NCBI GenBank assembly: GCA_016790385.1
Contig: JAEUNV010000652.1
Coordinates: forward strand, 1-10,174
Direction: 5' to 3'
Length of the DNA: 10,174 bases
DNA from: Zoogloea sp.
Lineage (GTDB): Bacteria > Pseudomonadota > Gammaproteobacteria > Burkholderiales > Rhodocyclaceae
The stretch's first letter is position 1; each line of letters opens with the position of its first letter. This document shows positions 1 to 7,271 of the stretch, piece after piece. The notes beneath the pieces are model-generated. The model had not been told where the DNA came from and made no database searches. It worked only from the letters and a program-made list of their open reading frames with translations. Both the position numbers and the translations under genes were made by a program.

Positions 1-446
1 AGGGTTCCCGGGCCCAGGGTGGCGATCCAAAGCTGGCCGCCAGGGCGCAGGCTGCGCGCCAGCTCGGGCAGGGCCTTGCGTGGGTGACACCATTGCAGGG
101 CATAGCTGGACCACAGGGCGTCGATGCTGGCATCGGCCAGGGGCAGTCGTTCGAGATCAGCGCACAGGGGCAGAGCCAGGCCGGGGGCGTGGCGGCGCAG
201 CATGGCCGGTGCGAAATCAAGGGCGATCAAATTCGCGTCGGGGAAGCGCCGGTGCAGGCCGGCGAGGGCGTAACCGGTGCCGCAGCCGGCGTCGACGATG
301 CGGCGGGGCTGGAGGGCCTGGGCAGAGACCAGGGCGAGGAGGCGATCGCAGGCGCTGCGCTGTACGGCGGCAACCGCATCGTAAGCGTCGGCGGCCTTGT
401 CAAAGGCCGCTCGGACGGCGCGTTTGGGAGCGGGCGCGTCAGTCAC
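1..446 (-). CDS. bioC: Malonyl-ACP O-methyltransferase BioC, N-terminal part (runs off left edge)
   Basis: BioC methylates the free carboxyl of malonyl-ACP using S-adenosylmethionine, so that fatty acid synthesis can elongate it to pimeloyl-ACP methyl ester; this is the entry step of biotin synthesis and is cytosolic. About 148 residues are visible, starting MTDAPAPKRAVRAAFDKAAD. The FDKAADAYD...VQR segment (residues 15-30) is typical of BioC, followed by SAM motif I DAGCGTGY (52-59), the acidic D77 after strand 2, and SSYALQWC (113-120), which matches the BioC-type SxxAxQWC motif. The start is GTG at 446-444, overlapping the bioH stop by 8 bases, with GAGGG at 459-455 and 8 bases of spacing. 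The C-terminal part lies beyond position 1, so its integrity cannot be judged. Family assignment is supported by motifs and by bioH immediately upstream. Confidence 0.92.
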   Translation of the reverse strand, partial: MTDAPAPKRAVRAAFDKAADAYDAVAAVQRSACDRLLALVSAQALQPRRIVDAGCGTGYALAGLHRRFPDANLIALDFAPAMLRRHAPGLALPLCADLERLPLADASIDALWSSYALQWCHPRKALPELARSLRPGGQLWIATLGPGT

Positions 447-1173
447 GGGCAAAGCCCTCGATCAGCCCGGCGCAGTCTTGCGGGCGGGACAGAAATGGTG
501 CGTGGCCGGCATCGGTGAAGACGCTCAGGCGTCCGTCGGGCAAGGTGTCGGCCAGCCATTCGGCAGCGGCGGTGGGCATCAGGGTGTCGCCGGCACCGTG
601 AAGCAGTCGGACGGGTTGCCGGATCTCCGGCACTACCTTGCGCAAGTCGATGTTGGCGAGCAGACCCAGGCCCTCGGCGAGGGCAGTCTTGTGGGCGTCA
701 TCCGGTGGGGTTGCGGCGCTGCCGAGGGCATTGACCACGTCGCGCCGGCGCGCATCGCCGAGCCCTTGCAGGGCGATGAAGCGGCGCTGGGTGGCGGCGG
801 GGTCGATATCGAAACTACGCCGGAAGTCGGCGAGGGTGTCGGCAGGCATGGCGGCCTGCCAGGTGTCGGTCTGCACGAAGCGTGGTGTTGCGCCGATGAG
901 GACGAGTCGCGAAACGCGGTCGGGGTGGAGGCAGGAGAGGTGCAGGGCCAGTTGGGCTCCCAGAGACCACCCGACAAGCATACTGTTCCTGGGGAGCTGT
1001 GCCTGCACGGCGTCGGACCAGCTTTCCAGGCTGTCCCCGGCGGAGGTGGCCTTGCCGTGGCCGGGCAAATCAATGGTCCGTACTTCAAGGCTCGGGTCCA
1101 GCGCGGCTTGCAGGGGTGCCCACACGGAGGATGACAGCCCCCAGCCATGAAGAAGAACGATGGGGCGGCTCAT
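439..1173 (-). CDS. bioH: Pimeloyl-ACP methyl ester carboxylesterase BioH
   Basis: BioH is a cytosolic alpha/beta hydrolase that removes the methyl group from pimeloyl-ACP methyl ester, ending the elongation cycle and delivering pimeloyl-ACP to BioF. The 244-residue protein is slightly shorter than the E. coli enzyme (about 256). Visible are the N-terminal LLHGWGLSSSVW (7-18) with the oxyanion-hole HGWG, LPGHG (36-40), the nucleophile elbow GWSLG with Ser70, Asp196 in GAGDTLMP, and His224 in DAGHAPF, giving a complete Ser-Asp-His triad. The ATG start overlaps the bioF stop as ATGA (1173-1170), which implies translational coupling; a GGAGG lies 10 bases upstream (1188-1184) inside the last codons of bioF. 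Position between bioF and bioC makes BioH far more likely than a generic esterase. Confidence 0.95.
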   Translation of the reverse strand: MSRPIVLLHGWGLSSSVWAPLQAALDPSLEVRTIDLPGHGKATSAGDSLESWSDAVQAQLPRNSMLVGWSLGAQLALHLSCLHPDRVSRLVLIGATPRFVQTDTWQAAMPADTLADFRRSFDIDPAATQRRFIALQGLGDARRRDVVNALGSAATPPDDAHKTALAEGLGLLANIDLRKVVPEIRQPVRLLHGAGDTLMPTAAAEWLADTLPDGRLSVFTDAGHAPFLSRPQDCAGLIEGFARD

Positions 1174-2354
1174 GCCTGCGCAGCCTCCAGACGCTGGAGC
1201 GTGTCCACGAGCCGATCAACCTGCTCGATGCTGTGGGCCGCCGACAACACGATGCGAAGACGCGCCGAGCCCTTGGGTACAGTGGGTGGGCGGATCGCCG
1301 GGACCCATAGCCCCTCGGCGTCAAGGGCCCGCGATACGGCCAGGGCGGCATGGTTGTCGCCGATCACCACGGGCTGGATGGGCGTGTCGGATGGCAGCAG
1401 CTGCCAGCGGCGCAGACCGAGGCTGGCCCGGAAACGGGCGATCAGGGCGTTGAGGTGGGCGCGGCGCTCGTCGCCCTGCTCAATAAGATCAAGGGCGGTG
1501 AGCAGGCCATCGGCCAGCATGGGCGGTGCGCCGGTGGTGAAAATGTAGCTGCGGGCCTTGTTGAGCAGCCAGTCGATCACGTCCCGCTGGCCGGCCACGA
1601 AGGCACCGGATAAGCCCGCCGCCTTGCCCAGGGTGCCCATGTAGATCAGGCGTGGCGAGGCGAGGCCGAAATGGGCCAGGCAACCTCGCCCCTGGGGGCC
1701 GAGCACGCCGAAACCATGGGCGTCATCCACCAACAGCCAGGCCTGGTGGGCTTCGGCCAGGGCCAGGAGCTGGGGCAGGGGAGCGATGTCGCCGTCCATG
1801 CTGAATACCCCGTCGGTGACGATCAGCTTGCGCGGGGCACGGGAGGCGGCGAGACGGCCTTCGAGGGCTGCCAGATCGCAGTGGGGATAGCGGATGAATT
1901 CGGCCCGGGACAAGAGGGCGCCATCCACCAGGGAGGCGTGATTCACCTTGTCGGCGAAGATGGCGTCGCCGCGGCCGACCAGCGCTGGCATGACGCCAAT
2001 GTTGGCCATGTAGCCGGTGGAGAAGTACAGGGCGGCGTCCATGCCGGTGAAGGTGGCGAGGCGTTGCTCCAGGGCCTCGTGGACGGCGTAGTGGCCGCTG
2101 ACCAGGTGCGAGGCGCCGGAGCCGCTGCCCCAGCGCAGGCTGCCGCGGCGGACGGCTTCGGCGATGGCCGGTTCGGCGGCGAGGCCCAGGTAGTCGTTGG
2201 AACAGAAAGCGACGATGGGCCCAGCCCGGTCGGCCAGGCGCGTATCGGGCTGGCAAGGCGTGGTGACGATGCGCCGACGCCGGCGCAGGCCGCTGCCATC
2301 AAGCTCACCCAGGCCGGCGCGCAGTTCGTCCAGCGGGTCGATGTGCTCAGCCAA
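1170..2354 (-). CDS. bioF: 8-amino-7-oxononanoate synthase BioF
   Basis: BioF is a PLP-dependent alpha-oxoamine synthase that joins pimeloyl-ACP (or pimeloyl-CoA) to L-alanine with loss of CO2, giving 8-amino-7-oxononanoate. At 394 residues it has normal length (E. coli 384). Conserved features are SNDYLGL (52-58), GSGASHLVSGHY (78-89), NHASLVDG with His139, VDDAHGFGVLG with Asp210 and His213, and the Schiff-base lysine K244 in TLGKAAGLSGAF. The start codon is TTG at 2354-2352: the reading frame has no earlier start, the first in-frame ATG lies far inside the fold, and a GGAGG is placed 6 bases upstream (2365-2361). The gene overlaps the bioA stop by 8 bases and the bioH start by 4. Fully intact; specificity is assigned from the operon as well as the motifs. 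Confidence 0.96.
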   Translation of the reverse strand: MAEHIDPLDELRAGLGELDGSGLRRRRRIVTTPCQPDTRLADRAGPIVAFCSNDYLGLAAEPAIAEAVRRGSLRWGSGSGASHLVSGHYAVHEALEQRLATFTGMDAALYFSTGYMANIGVMPALVGRGDAIFADKVNHASLVDGALLSRAEFIRYPHCDLAALEGRLAASRAPRKLIVTDGVFSMDGDIAPLPQLLALAEAHQAWLLVDDAHGFGVLGPQGRGCLAHFGLASPRLIYMGTLGKAAGLSGAFVAGQRDVIDWLLNKARSYIFTTGAPPMLADGLLTALDLIEQGDERRAHLNALIARFRASLGLRRWQLLPSDTPIQPVVIGDNHAALAVSRALDAEGLWVPAIRPPTVPKGSARLRIVLSAAHSIEQVDRLVDTLQRLEAAQA

Positions 2355-3678
2355 GGCTGGCCTCCAGGGCGGCGGCGCAGCGGCTGGCGAGGAAGTCGAT
2401 CTCGTCGTCGGACAAAATATAGGGCGGCATGGTGTAGACCGTGTTGCCGATGGGGCGCAGCAGCACTTCCCGGTTCAGCGCTTCGGCGAAGAAACGGCGT
2501 GAAAAGCCGGTGGGCGCATCGGCCACGTCGAAGGCCAGGATCATGCCCTGCTGACGCAGGTGGCGCACCTGCGGATGCTTCCCTACGGCGGCCCGGAAGG
2601 CGTCCCCAAGGCGGACGGCCGTACGCCGGTTGGTGGCGATCACGTCGTCCTGGGCGAAGATGTCGAGGGTCGCCAGGGCGGCGCGGCAGGCCAGGGGGTT
2701 ACCGGTGTAGGAGTGGGAGTGCAGGAAGCCCCGGGCGGTGTCGTCGTCGTAGAAGGCGGCGAACACGCTGTCGGTGGTGAGCACGATGGAAAGGGGCAGG
2801 TAGCCGCCGGAGATGCCTTTGGAGAGGAGCAGGAAGTCCGGCCACATGCCGGCCTGCTCGCAGGCGAAGAAGCTGCCCGTGCGGCCGCAGCCCACAGCAA
2901 TCTCGTCGGCGATGAGGTGTACCTGGTAGCGGTCGCAGAGCTGTCGGGCGAGGCGCAGGTACTCCGGGTCGAACATGACCATGCCGGAAGCGCCCTGCAC
3001 CAGGGGTTCGACGATGAGGGCGGCGGTGTCGTCGGCGTGGGCCAGGAGGTGGGCTTCGAGGGCCGCGGCGGCGCGGCGGGCCACATCGGCGGCGCTTTCA
3101 CCGGCTGCGGCCAGACGGGCGTCGGGGCTGGGCACGCAGGTACCGCCGCGGATCAGGTCGGCGTAGGCATCGCGAAAGAGCGCTACGTCGGTGACGGCCA
3201 GGGCGCCAACGGTTTCGCCGTGGTAGCTGCCGGCCAGGCTGACGAAGCTGTTCTTGCCCGGTTTGCCCTGGTTGCGCCAGAAATGGACGCTCATCTTGAG
3301 GGCGATTTCGGTGGCCGAGGCACCGTCGGAGGCGTAGAAAGCGTGGCCGAGCTGGTGCCCGGTGAGGGCGGCCAGGCGTTCGGAGAGTTCAACCACCGGC
3401 GCGTGGGTGAAGCCGGCGAGCATGACGTGCTCCAGGGTGTCGAGCTGGGCCTTGAGGGCGTCTCCGATGCGCGGGTCGGCGTGGCCAAAGAGGTTGACCC
3501 ACCAGGAGCTGATGCCGTCCAGGTAGCGTCGTCCGTCCATGTCGACAAGCCAGGCGCCTTCACCGCGGGCAATGGGGATCAGCGGTAGCTGTTCATGGTG
3601 CTTCATCTGGGTGCACGGGTGCCATACCGCGGCAAGGGAGCGGCTCAGGAAGCGGGCATTGTGCGTGGCTGACGACAT
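2347..3678 (-). CDS. bioA: Adenosylmethionine-8-amino-7-oxononanoate aminotransferase BioA
   Basis: BioA converts 8-amino-7-oxononanoate to 7,8-diaminononanoate using S-adenosylmethionine as the amino donor; it is a cytosolic class III PLP aminotransferase. The 443 residues contain the BioA hallmark WHPCTQMKHHE (19-29), GISSWWVNLFGH (55-66), SDGASATEIALKM (117-129), SYHGETVGAL (151-160), ADEIAVGCGRTG with the PLP-contacting Asp258, the Schiff-base lysine K287 in LSKGISGGYLPL, and HSYTGNPLAC (322-331). It is the first gene of the bio operon. The ATG at 3678 fits the family N terminus, but I see no clear Shine-Dalgarno in the pyrimidine-rich bases before it, unlike the genes downstream. No convincing sigma70 promoter is visible in the 99-base gap upstream either, so how the operon is started and regulated is not evident from sequence. 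Confidence 0.96.
   Translation of the reverse strand: MSSATHNARFLSRSLAAVWHPCTQMKHHEQLPLIPIARGEGAWLVDMDGRRYLDGISSWWVNLFGHADPRIGDALKAQLDTLEHVMLAGFTHAPVVELSERLAALTGHQLGHAFYASDGASATEIALKMSVHFWRNQGKPGKNSFVSLAGSYHGETVGALAVTDVALFRDAYADLIRGGTCVPSPDARLAAAGESAADVARRAAAALEAHLLAHADDTAALIVEPLVQGASGMVMFDPEYLRLARQLCDRYQVHLIADEIAVGCGRTGSFFACEQAGMWPDFLLLSKGISGGYLPLSIVLTTDSVFAAFYDDDTARGFLHSHSYTGNPLACRAALATLDIFAQDDVIATNRRTAVRLGDAFRAAVGKHPQVRHLRQQGMILAFDVADAPTGFSRRFFAEALNREVLLRPIGNTVYTMPPYILSDDEIDFLASRCAAALEASLG
2361..2365 (-). promoter_or_regulatory. Shine-Dalgarno fixing the TTG start of bioF
   Basis: GGAGG on the minus strand lies inside the bioA C-terminal codons (Leu-Glu-Ala-Ser-Leu-Gly-stop), 6 bases before TTG at 2354. 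It decides the rare TTG start of bioF, for which no ATG or GTG alternative exists nearby in frame. Confidence 0.75.
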
Positions 3679-3703
3679 GGATGGAAACGACTCGGAAAGT
3701 GAA

Positions 3704-3736
3704 AAGTGGAGCGGCCAGACGATGGCGGCTCCACTT
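3704..3736 (-). terminator. Candidate stem-loop terminator of the propeller lipoprotein gene
   Basis: On the minus strand a perfect 9-base stem, AAGTGGAGC (3736-3728) pairing with GCTCCACTT (3712-3704), encloses a 15-base loop that can pair three more bases (GCC/GGC). The 3' arm runs into TTTT and then CACTTT, a weak U-tract, so this could be an intrinsic terminator for the lipoprotein gene ending at 3778. A second small hairpin, GCGCC-GGA-GGCGC, lies at 3753-3765 between the stop codon and the stem. The element ends only 25 bases before the bioA start, so an operator or attenuator role for the bio operon is an alternative. The other strand has no T-run after the stem. Confidence 0.45.
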
Positions 3737-3777
3737 GGCGGACCTGCCCGCAGCGCCGGAGGCGCCGCGTGGCGGTG

Positions 3778-5055
3778 TCAGTAGGCGTAAACGCTGGTGC
3801 TGTTGGCTCCGACCGCAGTGTAGATGCCCTGGGCATTGATCAGACCATACAGGGTGCCTCCGGCTACGGGGGAGGTTTGAGCGGTCCAGGTGGTGCCGGC
3901 AACCTCCCGGGTGTAGATCGTTCCGTTGGTGCCCAGGGCCACCAAGCGGCTGGCCGCTGACACGGCGGTCAGGTTGCCGGCAAGAACGGTGCTGGTCCAG
4001 GTGCTGGCATCATTACTCGTAAGAACGGTGCCGTCGGCACCGACCGCCACGAAGGTGTAAGTGGTGACACTGTCGGTAGTGGTGGCCACGGCCGCCACGG
4101 CGGTGAGGTCGCCGCTCTGGGTGGTGGCTGTCCAGTTGACGGCGTCGGTGCTGGTGAGCACGGTGCCGCCGCTGCCGACCGCCACCCAGACCCCCTTGGT
4201 GGAGTAGGCCACGCCACGCAGGTTGGCGGTGACAGCCGGCGTCACCGAGGTGGCGTTCCAGGTGATACCGTCGTTGGAGTAGCGCAAGGCACCGTTATCG
4301 CCCACCGCCACCACGGTGGAGCCGTTGGTGGCAATGGCGTTGAGCGTCTGACTGGTGCCGGTGCTGGATACGGTGGTCCAGGTGTTCACGTCCGAGCTGT
4401 AGGCGGCGGTTCCGTTGCTGCCCACGGCGACGTACTTGGCAAGGCTGCTGGCGTAAACCACGCCCTTGAGGTCAACGGTGCTGGCCACGCCGGTGCCGGT
4501 CGTGGCAATCCAGCTCAGGGGGGCCGACGAGATGTAGTTGCGTTCCGTGGCTGTATCGGGCGTGCGGAAGATGGTTCCACCGTCACCCACAGCCACATAT
4601 CCGTTGGTGCTGGCCCCGCTGCTGCTCACGCCATAGGCCACGCTCCGCAGGGTCTTGCCCGATCCCACCGAACCGCCCACGTACCACGCGTCACCTGCCA
4701 GACGAGGGGTGGCGGTCTGAACCGTAGACCCGGGCCCGCCTTCGCCGCCGTCCTTGCGGGCGTTGATGGTGAAGGCATATTCAGTCGCATCCGTAAGGCC
4801 TGTCAGCACATAGGGCGGTGATACTTTCAGTCGGTAGCTGGCCGTCTTTTCGCCTGGGGAAACGCTGCTGCCTGCCTTGAACCACAGCCAGTACTCAACC
4901 CCGGCTTCGGCGGTCCAGTTGATGAAGGCCTGCTTTTCACCTGCCACCACGGTGACGTCGGCTGGCGCCGGGGCGGACGAGCCCCCTCCGCCGCAGGCGG
5001 AGAGGAGCGCAATGAGGGGGGCAGCGAGGATGAGGCGGCGGTTGGGCAGGAGCAT
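3778..5055 (-). CDS. Predicted lipoprotein with FN3-like domain and seven-repeat beta-propeller
   Basis: I do not recognise a named gene. The 425-residue protein starts with a lipoprotein signal: basic MLLPNRR, a hydrophobic stretch, and the lipobox LSAC with Cys21, followed by Gly- and Ser-rich linker. No Asp follows the Cys (next residues GGGG), so outer-membrane sorting is likely if Lol rules apply. Residues about 31-118 look like a fibronectin type III domain (INWTAEAGVEYWLWFK ... LTGLTDATEYAFTINAR). From about 122 to the end there are seven repeats with a V-A-V-G-x-x-G-T core (at 154, 209, 249, 291, 336, 372 and 413), most followed by a TSxDxxTWT-like segment, at 36-55 residue spacing; this resembles BNR/sialidase-like or YCF48-type propellers. 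No catalytic residues can be named. It is flanked by ppk1 and bioA, same strand, with 99-base gaps on each side, and looks like an independent unit. The ATG has no clear Shine-Dalgarno, but the signal peptide supports it. Binding or scaffolding is inference only. Confidence 0.85.
   Translation of the reverse strand: MLLPNRRLILAAPLIALLSACGGGGSSAPAPADVTVVAGEKQAFINWTAEAGVEYWLWFKAGSSVSPGEKTASYRLKVSPPYVLTGLTDATEYAFTINARKDGGEGGPGSTVQTATPRLAGDAWYVGGSVGSGKTLRSVAYGVSSSGASTNGYVAVGDGGTIFRTPDTATERNYISSAPLSWIATTGTGVASTVDLKGVVYASSLAKYVAVGSNGTAAYSSDVNTWTTVSSTGTSQTLNAIATNGSTVVAVGDNGALRYSNDGITWNATSVTPAVTANLRGVAYSTKGVWVAVGSGGTVLTSTDAVNWTATTQSGDLTAVAAVATTTDSVTTYTFVAVGADGTVLTSNDASTWTSTVLAGNLTAVSAASRLVALGTNGTIYTREVAGTTWTAQTSPVAGGTLYGLINAQGIYTAVGANSTSVYAY
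3781..4692 (-). repeat. Seven imperfect VAVG-type repeats (propeller blades) in the lipoprotein gene
   Basis: The codons for residues 122-425 hold seven degenerate repeats of roughly 36-55 residues. The shared pattern is VAVG(S/D/A)xGT, then hydrophobic-xSxDxxTWT, then a Leu-x-Ala-Val strand. The repeats have diverged at the DNA level and are a protein-level rather than nucleotide tandem repeat. Blade boundaries are approximate. Confidence 0.75.
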
Positions 5056-5089
5056 GGGGGAGGACCATCGATGAATGGAGCGATCCCGG

Positions 5090-5095
5090 ATTCTA
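5090..5095 (-). promoter_or_regulatory. Candidate -10 element of the lipoprotein gene
   Basis: TAGAAT on the minus strand matches five of six bases of TATAAT and lies 34 bases before the ATG at 5055, which would leave a short leader. No good -35 hexamer is found at 16-18 bases upstream, where the sequence is GC-rich and forms the inverted repeat at 5107-5144. The same hexamer is used before ppx. Weak evidence on its own. Confidence 0.35.
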
Positions 5096-5106
5096 CAACA
5101 GGGGGG

Positions 5107-5144
5107 CGCTCCCGCCAGTGCTCCGGTGGGTCGGGACGGGAGCG
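5107..5144 (-). repeat. Inverted repeat between ppk1 and the lipoprotein gene
   Basis: CGCTCCCG at 5107-5114 and CGGGAGCG at 5137-5144 form a perfect 8-base, very GC-rich inverted repeat with a 22-base loop, starting 10 bases after the ppk1 stop codon. Its position suggests a role in ending or stabilising the ppk1 transcript, but no T-tract follows on the minus strand (the next bases are C-rich), so it is not a standard intrinsic terminator. It also overlaps where a -35 element for the lipoprotein gene would lie. Confidence 0.4.
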
Positions 5145-5154
5145 GGGCGATCGG

Positions 5155-7242
5155 TCAGCCGCCCTGGTGGCCGCTCAGTTCCTTGAGCAGGATCTCCTGG
5201 GCCGAACGTCGCGTGGTGCGCGGATTCTTGCGGCGATACTGGTTGTCGCTGGCCAGTTCCCAGGCTTGGCAGTTGTCGCCCAGGTAGGGGCGCAGGCCCT
5301 CCTTCATTACACGTCGTTTCACTTTCGGGTCGAGGATGGGGAAGGCCACTTCGATGCGCTTGAAGAAGTTGCGTTCCATCCAGTCGGCGCTCGAGAGGTA
5401 GAGCTTGTCCGCCCCGTCGGCTCCAAAGTAGAAGATCCGGTGGTGTTCAAGAAAACGTCCGACCACCGAGCGGACCCGGATGTTTTCGGACAGGCCGACC
5501 ACCCCCGGTTTCAGGGCGCACACGCTACGGGCGATGACGTCAATCTCCACGCCGGCCTGGGATGCTTCGTAAAGCGCCTCGATGGTTTGAGGTTCAAGGA
5601 GGGCGTTGACCTTGACGATGATGCGGCCCTTGCGACCGGCGCGTGCGATTTCGGCCTCGTCCTTGATGGCCTGGACCACATTGGGTTGCAGGGTAAATGG
5701 GGCTTGCCACAGGTGGCGCAGACGGCCCGCCTGGCCAAGGCCGGTGAGCTGCTTGAAGACCTCGGCCACGTCGGCTCCGATTTCCTCGTTGGCGGTGAGA
5801 AGGCCGAAATCGGTATAGAAGCGGGTGGTGCGGGGATGGTAGTTGCCAGTGCCCAGATGGGCGTAGCGACGCAAGGTGCCTTCCTCGCGACGGACCAGGA
5901 GAAGCATCTTGGCGTGCGTCTTGTAGCCGAACACGCCATAGACCACATGAGCGCCGACTTCTTCAAGGCGGGCGGCCCAGCTGATGTTGGCCTCTTCGTC
6001 AAAGCGCGCCATCAGTTCAAGCACCACGGTGACCTCCTTGCCCTTCTGGGCGGCCCGCACCAGGTGTTCCATCAGTACCGAGTCGGTGCCGGTGCGATAG
6101 ACCGTCATCTTGACGGCGACCACGTCGGCATCGTCGGCGGCGGCCTTGAGCAGTTCGATGACCGGTTCGAAGCTCTGGAAGGGGTGATGGAGCAGAATGT
6201 CCTGACGACGGATGGCGCGGAAGATGTTCTCCTGCTTCTCGAGCCCCTTCGGACGTGCCGGGCGGAAAGGGCGGTACTTGAGGTCGGGCCGTTCGACCCA
6301 GTCGGGAACCTGATTGAGGCGCACCGGATTGACCATGCCTGGAACCCGATAGACGTCTTCCCGGACCAGGCCGAACTGGGTCATCAGAAAGCTGGCCATG
6401 GCTTCAGAGCAGTTGTCCGCGATCTCCAGCCGGACGGCGTCTCCGTAGTGACGCTGCTGCAATTCGCCCTTCAGGGTGGCGCGCAGATCCTTGACTTCTT
6501 CCTCGTCCACGAACATGTCGGAGTTGCGGGTGACCCGGAACTGATAGCAGCCGAGCACGTTCATGCCCTCGAACAATTCACCCACATGGGCGTGCAGCAT
6601 GGACGACAGGAACACGAAACCGTGGTCGACCCCGGTGAGTTCCCGGGGCAGGCGGATCACGCGGGGCAGGGCGCGCGGAGCCTGCACGATGGCGGCGCCG
6701 GAATTGCGCCCGAAGGCGTCGCGGCCTTCCAGCTCGACGGCAAAGTTGAGGCTCTTGTTGAGTACCCGCGGAAAGGGGTGGGCAGGGTCCAGGCCGATGG
6801 GCGTGAGGACAGGCATCACCTCGCGGATGAAATAGTCCCGGGCCCACAGGTGCTGGGCGTCGGTCCAGACCGAGCGGCGCAGGAAGACGATGCCCTCCGC
6901 CGCCAGCGCGGGGAGGATGGTGTTGTTGAGCAGGTTGTACTGATCGGAGATCAGGCTGTGGACTTCGCGGCTGATGCGGGATTGCAGTTCGGCGGGGGCG
7001 AGCCCGTCGGTGGTCAGGGCGAGGCTGCCCAGGCGCTGCTGCTCCTTTACGCCGGCGACCCGCACTTCAAAGAACTCGTCGAGATTGCTCGACACGATGC
7101 ACAGAAACCGGAGACGCTCCAGCAGCGGGACCGACGGGTCCGCCGCCTGGGCCAGTACCCGACGCTGGAACTGCAGCAGGGACAACTCCCGGTTGATGAA
7201 GTGGTCTGAGCTGAATTGGCGGTCGGGCTGAGTGCGGTGCAT
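5155..7242 (-). CDS. ppk1: Polyphosphate kinase PPK1
   Basis: PPK1 reversibly transfers the terminal phosphate of ATP to polyphosphate chains through a phosphohistidine. The 695 residues match the family length (E. coli 688). The four-domain layout is visible: N-terminal domain (about 14-120, with FINRELSLLQFQRRVL), middle domain (about 130-310, including LTPIGLDPAHPFP), and two phospholipase D-like C-terminal domains (about 335-505 and 510-685). The autophosphorylated histidine is His462 in AHLGTGNYHPRT, corresponding to E. coli His435; the second active-site histidine is His600 in RFLEHHRIFYF. Arg382 (VYRTGTDS) and Arg412 (ELMARFDEEANI) correspond to the conserved metal and phosphate-binding arginines, and KTHAKMLLLVRR is intact. 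GAGGAA lies 5 bases before the ATG. It diverges from ppx and is preceded by a Pho-box-like array, so induction by PhoB is likely. Confidence 0.97.
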   Translation of the reverse strand: MHRTQPDRQFSSDHFINRELSLLQFQRRVLAQAADPSVPLLERLRFLCIVSSNLDEFFEVRVAGVKEQQRLGSLALTTDGLAPAELQSRISREVHSLISDQYNLLNNTILPALAAEGIVFLRRSVWTDAQHLWARDYFIREVMPVLTPIGLDPAHPFPRVLNKSLNFAVELEGRDAFGRNSGAAIVQAPRALPRVIRLPRELTGVDHGFVFLSSMLHAHVGELFEGMNVLGCYQFRVTRNSDMFVDEEEVKDLRATLKGELQQRHYGDAVRLEIADNCSEAMASFLMTQFGLVREDVYRVPGMVNPVRLNQVPDWVERPDLKYRPFRPARPKGLEKQENIFRAIRRQDILLHHPFQSFEPVIELLKAAADDADVVAVKMTVYRTGTDSVLMEHLVRAAQKGKEVTVVLELMARFDEEANISWAARLEEVGAHVVYGVFGYKTHAKMLLLVRREEGTLRRYAHLGTGNYHPRTTRFYTDFGLLTANEEIGADVAEVFKQLTGLGQAGRLRHLWQAPFTLQPNVVQAIKDEAEIARAGRKGRIIVKVNALLEPQTIEALYEASQAGVEIDVIARSVCALKPGVVGLSENIRVRSVVGRFLEHHRIFYFGADGADKLYLSSADWMERNFFKRIEVAFPILDPKVKRRVMKEGLRPYLGDNCQAWELASDNQYRRKNPRTTRRSAQEILLKELSGHQGG

Positions 7243-7247
7243 GCTTC

Positions 7248-7253
7248 TTCCTC
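7248..7253 (-). promoter_or_regulatory. Shine-Dalgarno of ppk1
   Basis: GAGGAA on the minus strand sits 5 bases before the ATG at 7242 and supports this start over internal alternatives. It is among the strongest ribosome binding sites in the window. Confidence 0.7.
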
Positions 7254-7271
7254 GTGATCGTCCAGGTTGTT

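Noticed and set aside
84..518. Plus-strand frames at the left edge
   Set aside because: They overlap the minus-strand bioC, whose motifs (DAGCGTGY, SSYALQWC) are clear; the plus frames encode Gly/Arg/Ala-rich sequence without motifs.
1671..2780. 369-codon plus-strand frame spanning the bioF-bioA junction
   Set aside because: It becomes an Arg/Gly-rich low-complexity stretch in its second half and lies across two certain genes on the other strand.
2560..3588. 342-codon plus-strand frame antisense to bioA
   Set aside because: Glycine- and valine-rich shadow of bioA, with no motif and no promoter or ribosome binding site that would support it.
5071..7209. Very long open frame (712 codons) on the plus strand, antisense to ppk1
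   Set aside because: It mirrors an intact, motif-complete PPK1 in GC-rich DNA, where antisense frames stay open because of third-position GC bias. The translation has no recognisable domain and is Gly, Val, Asp and His-rich in the way typical of shadow frames.
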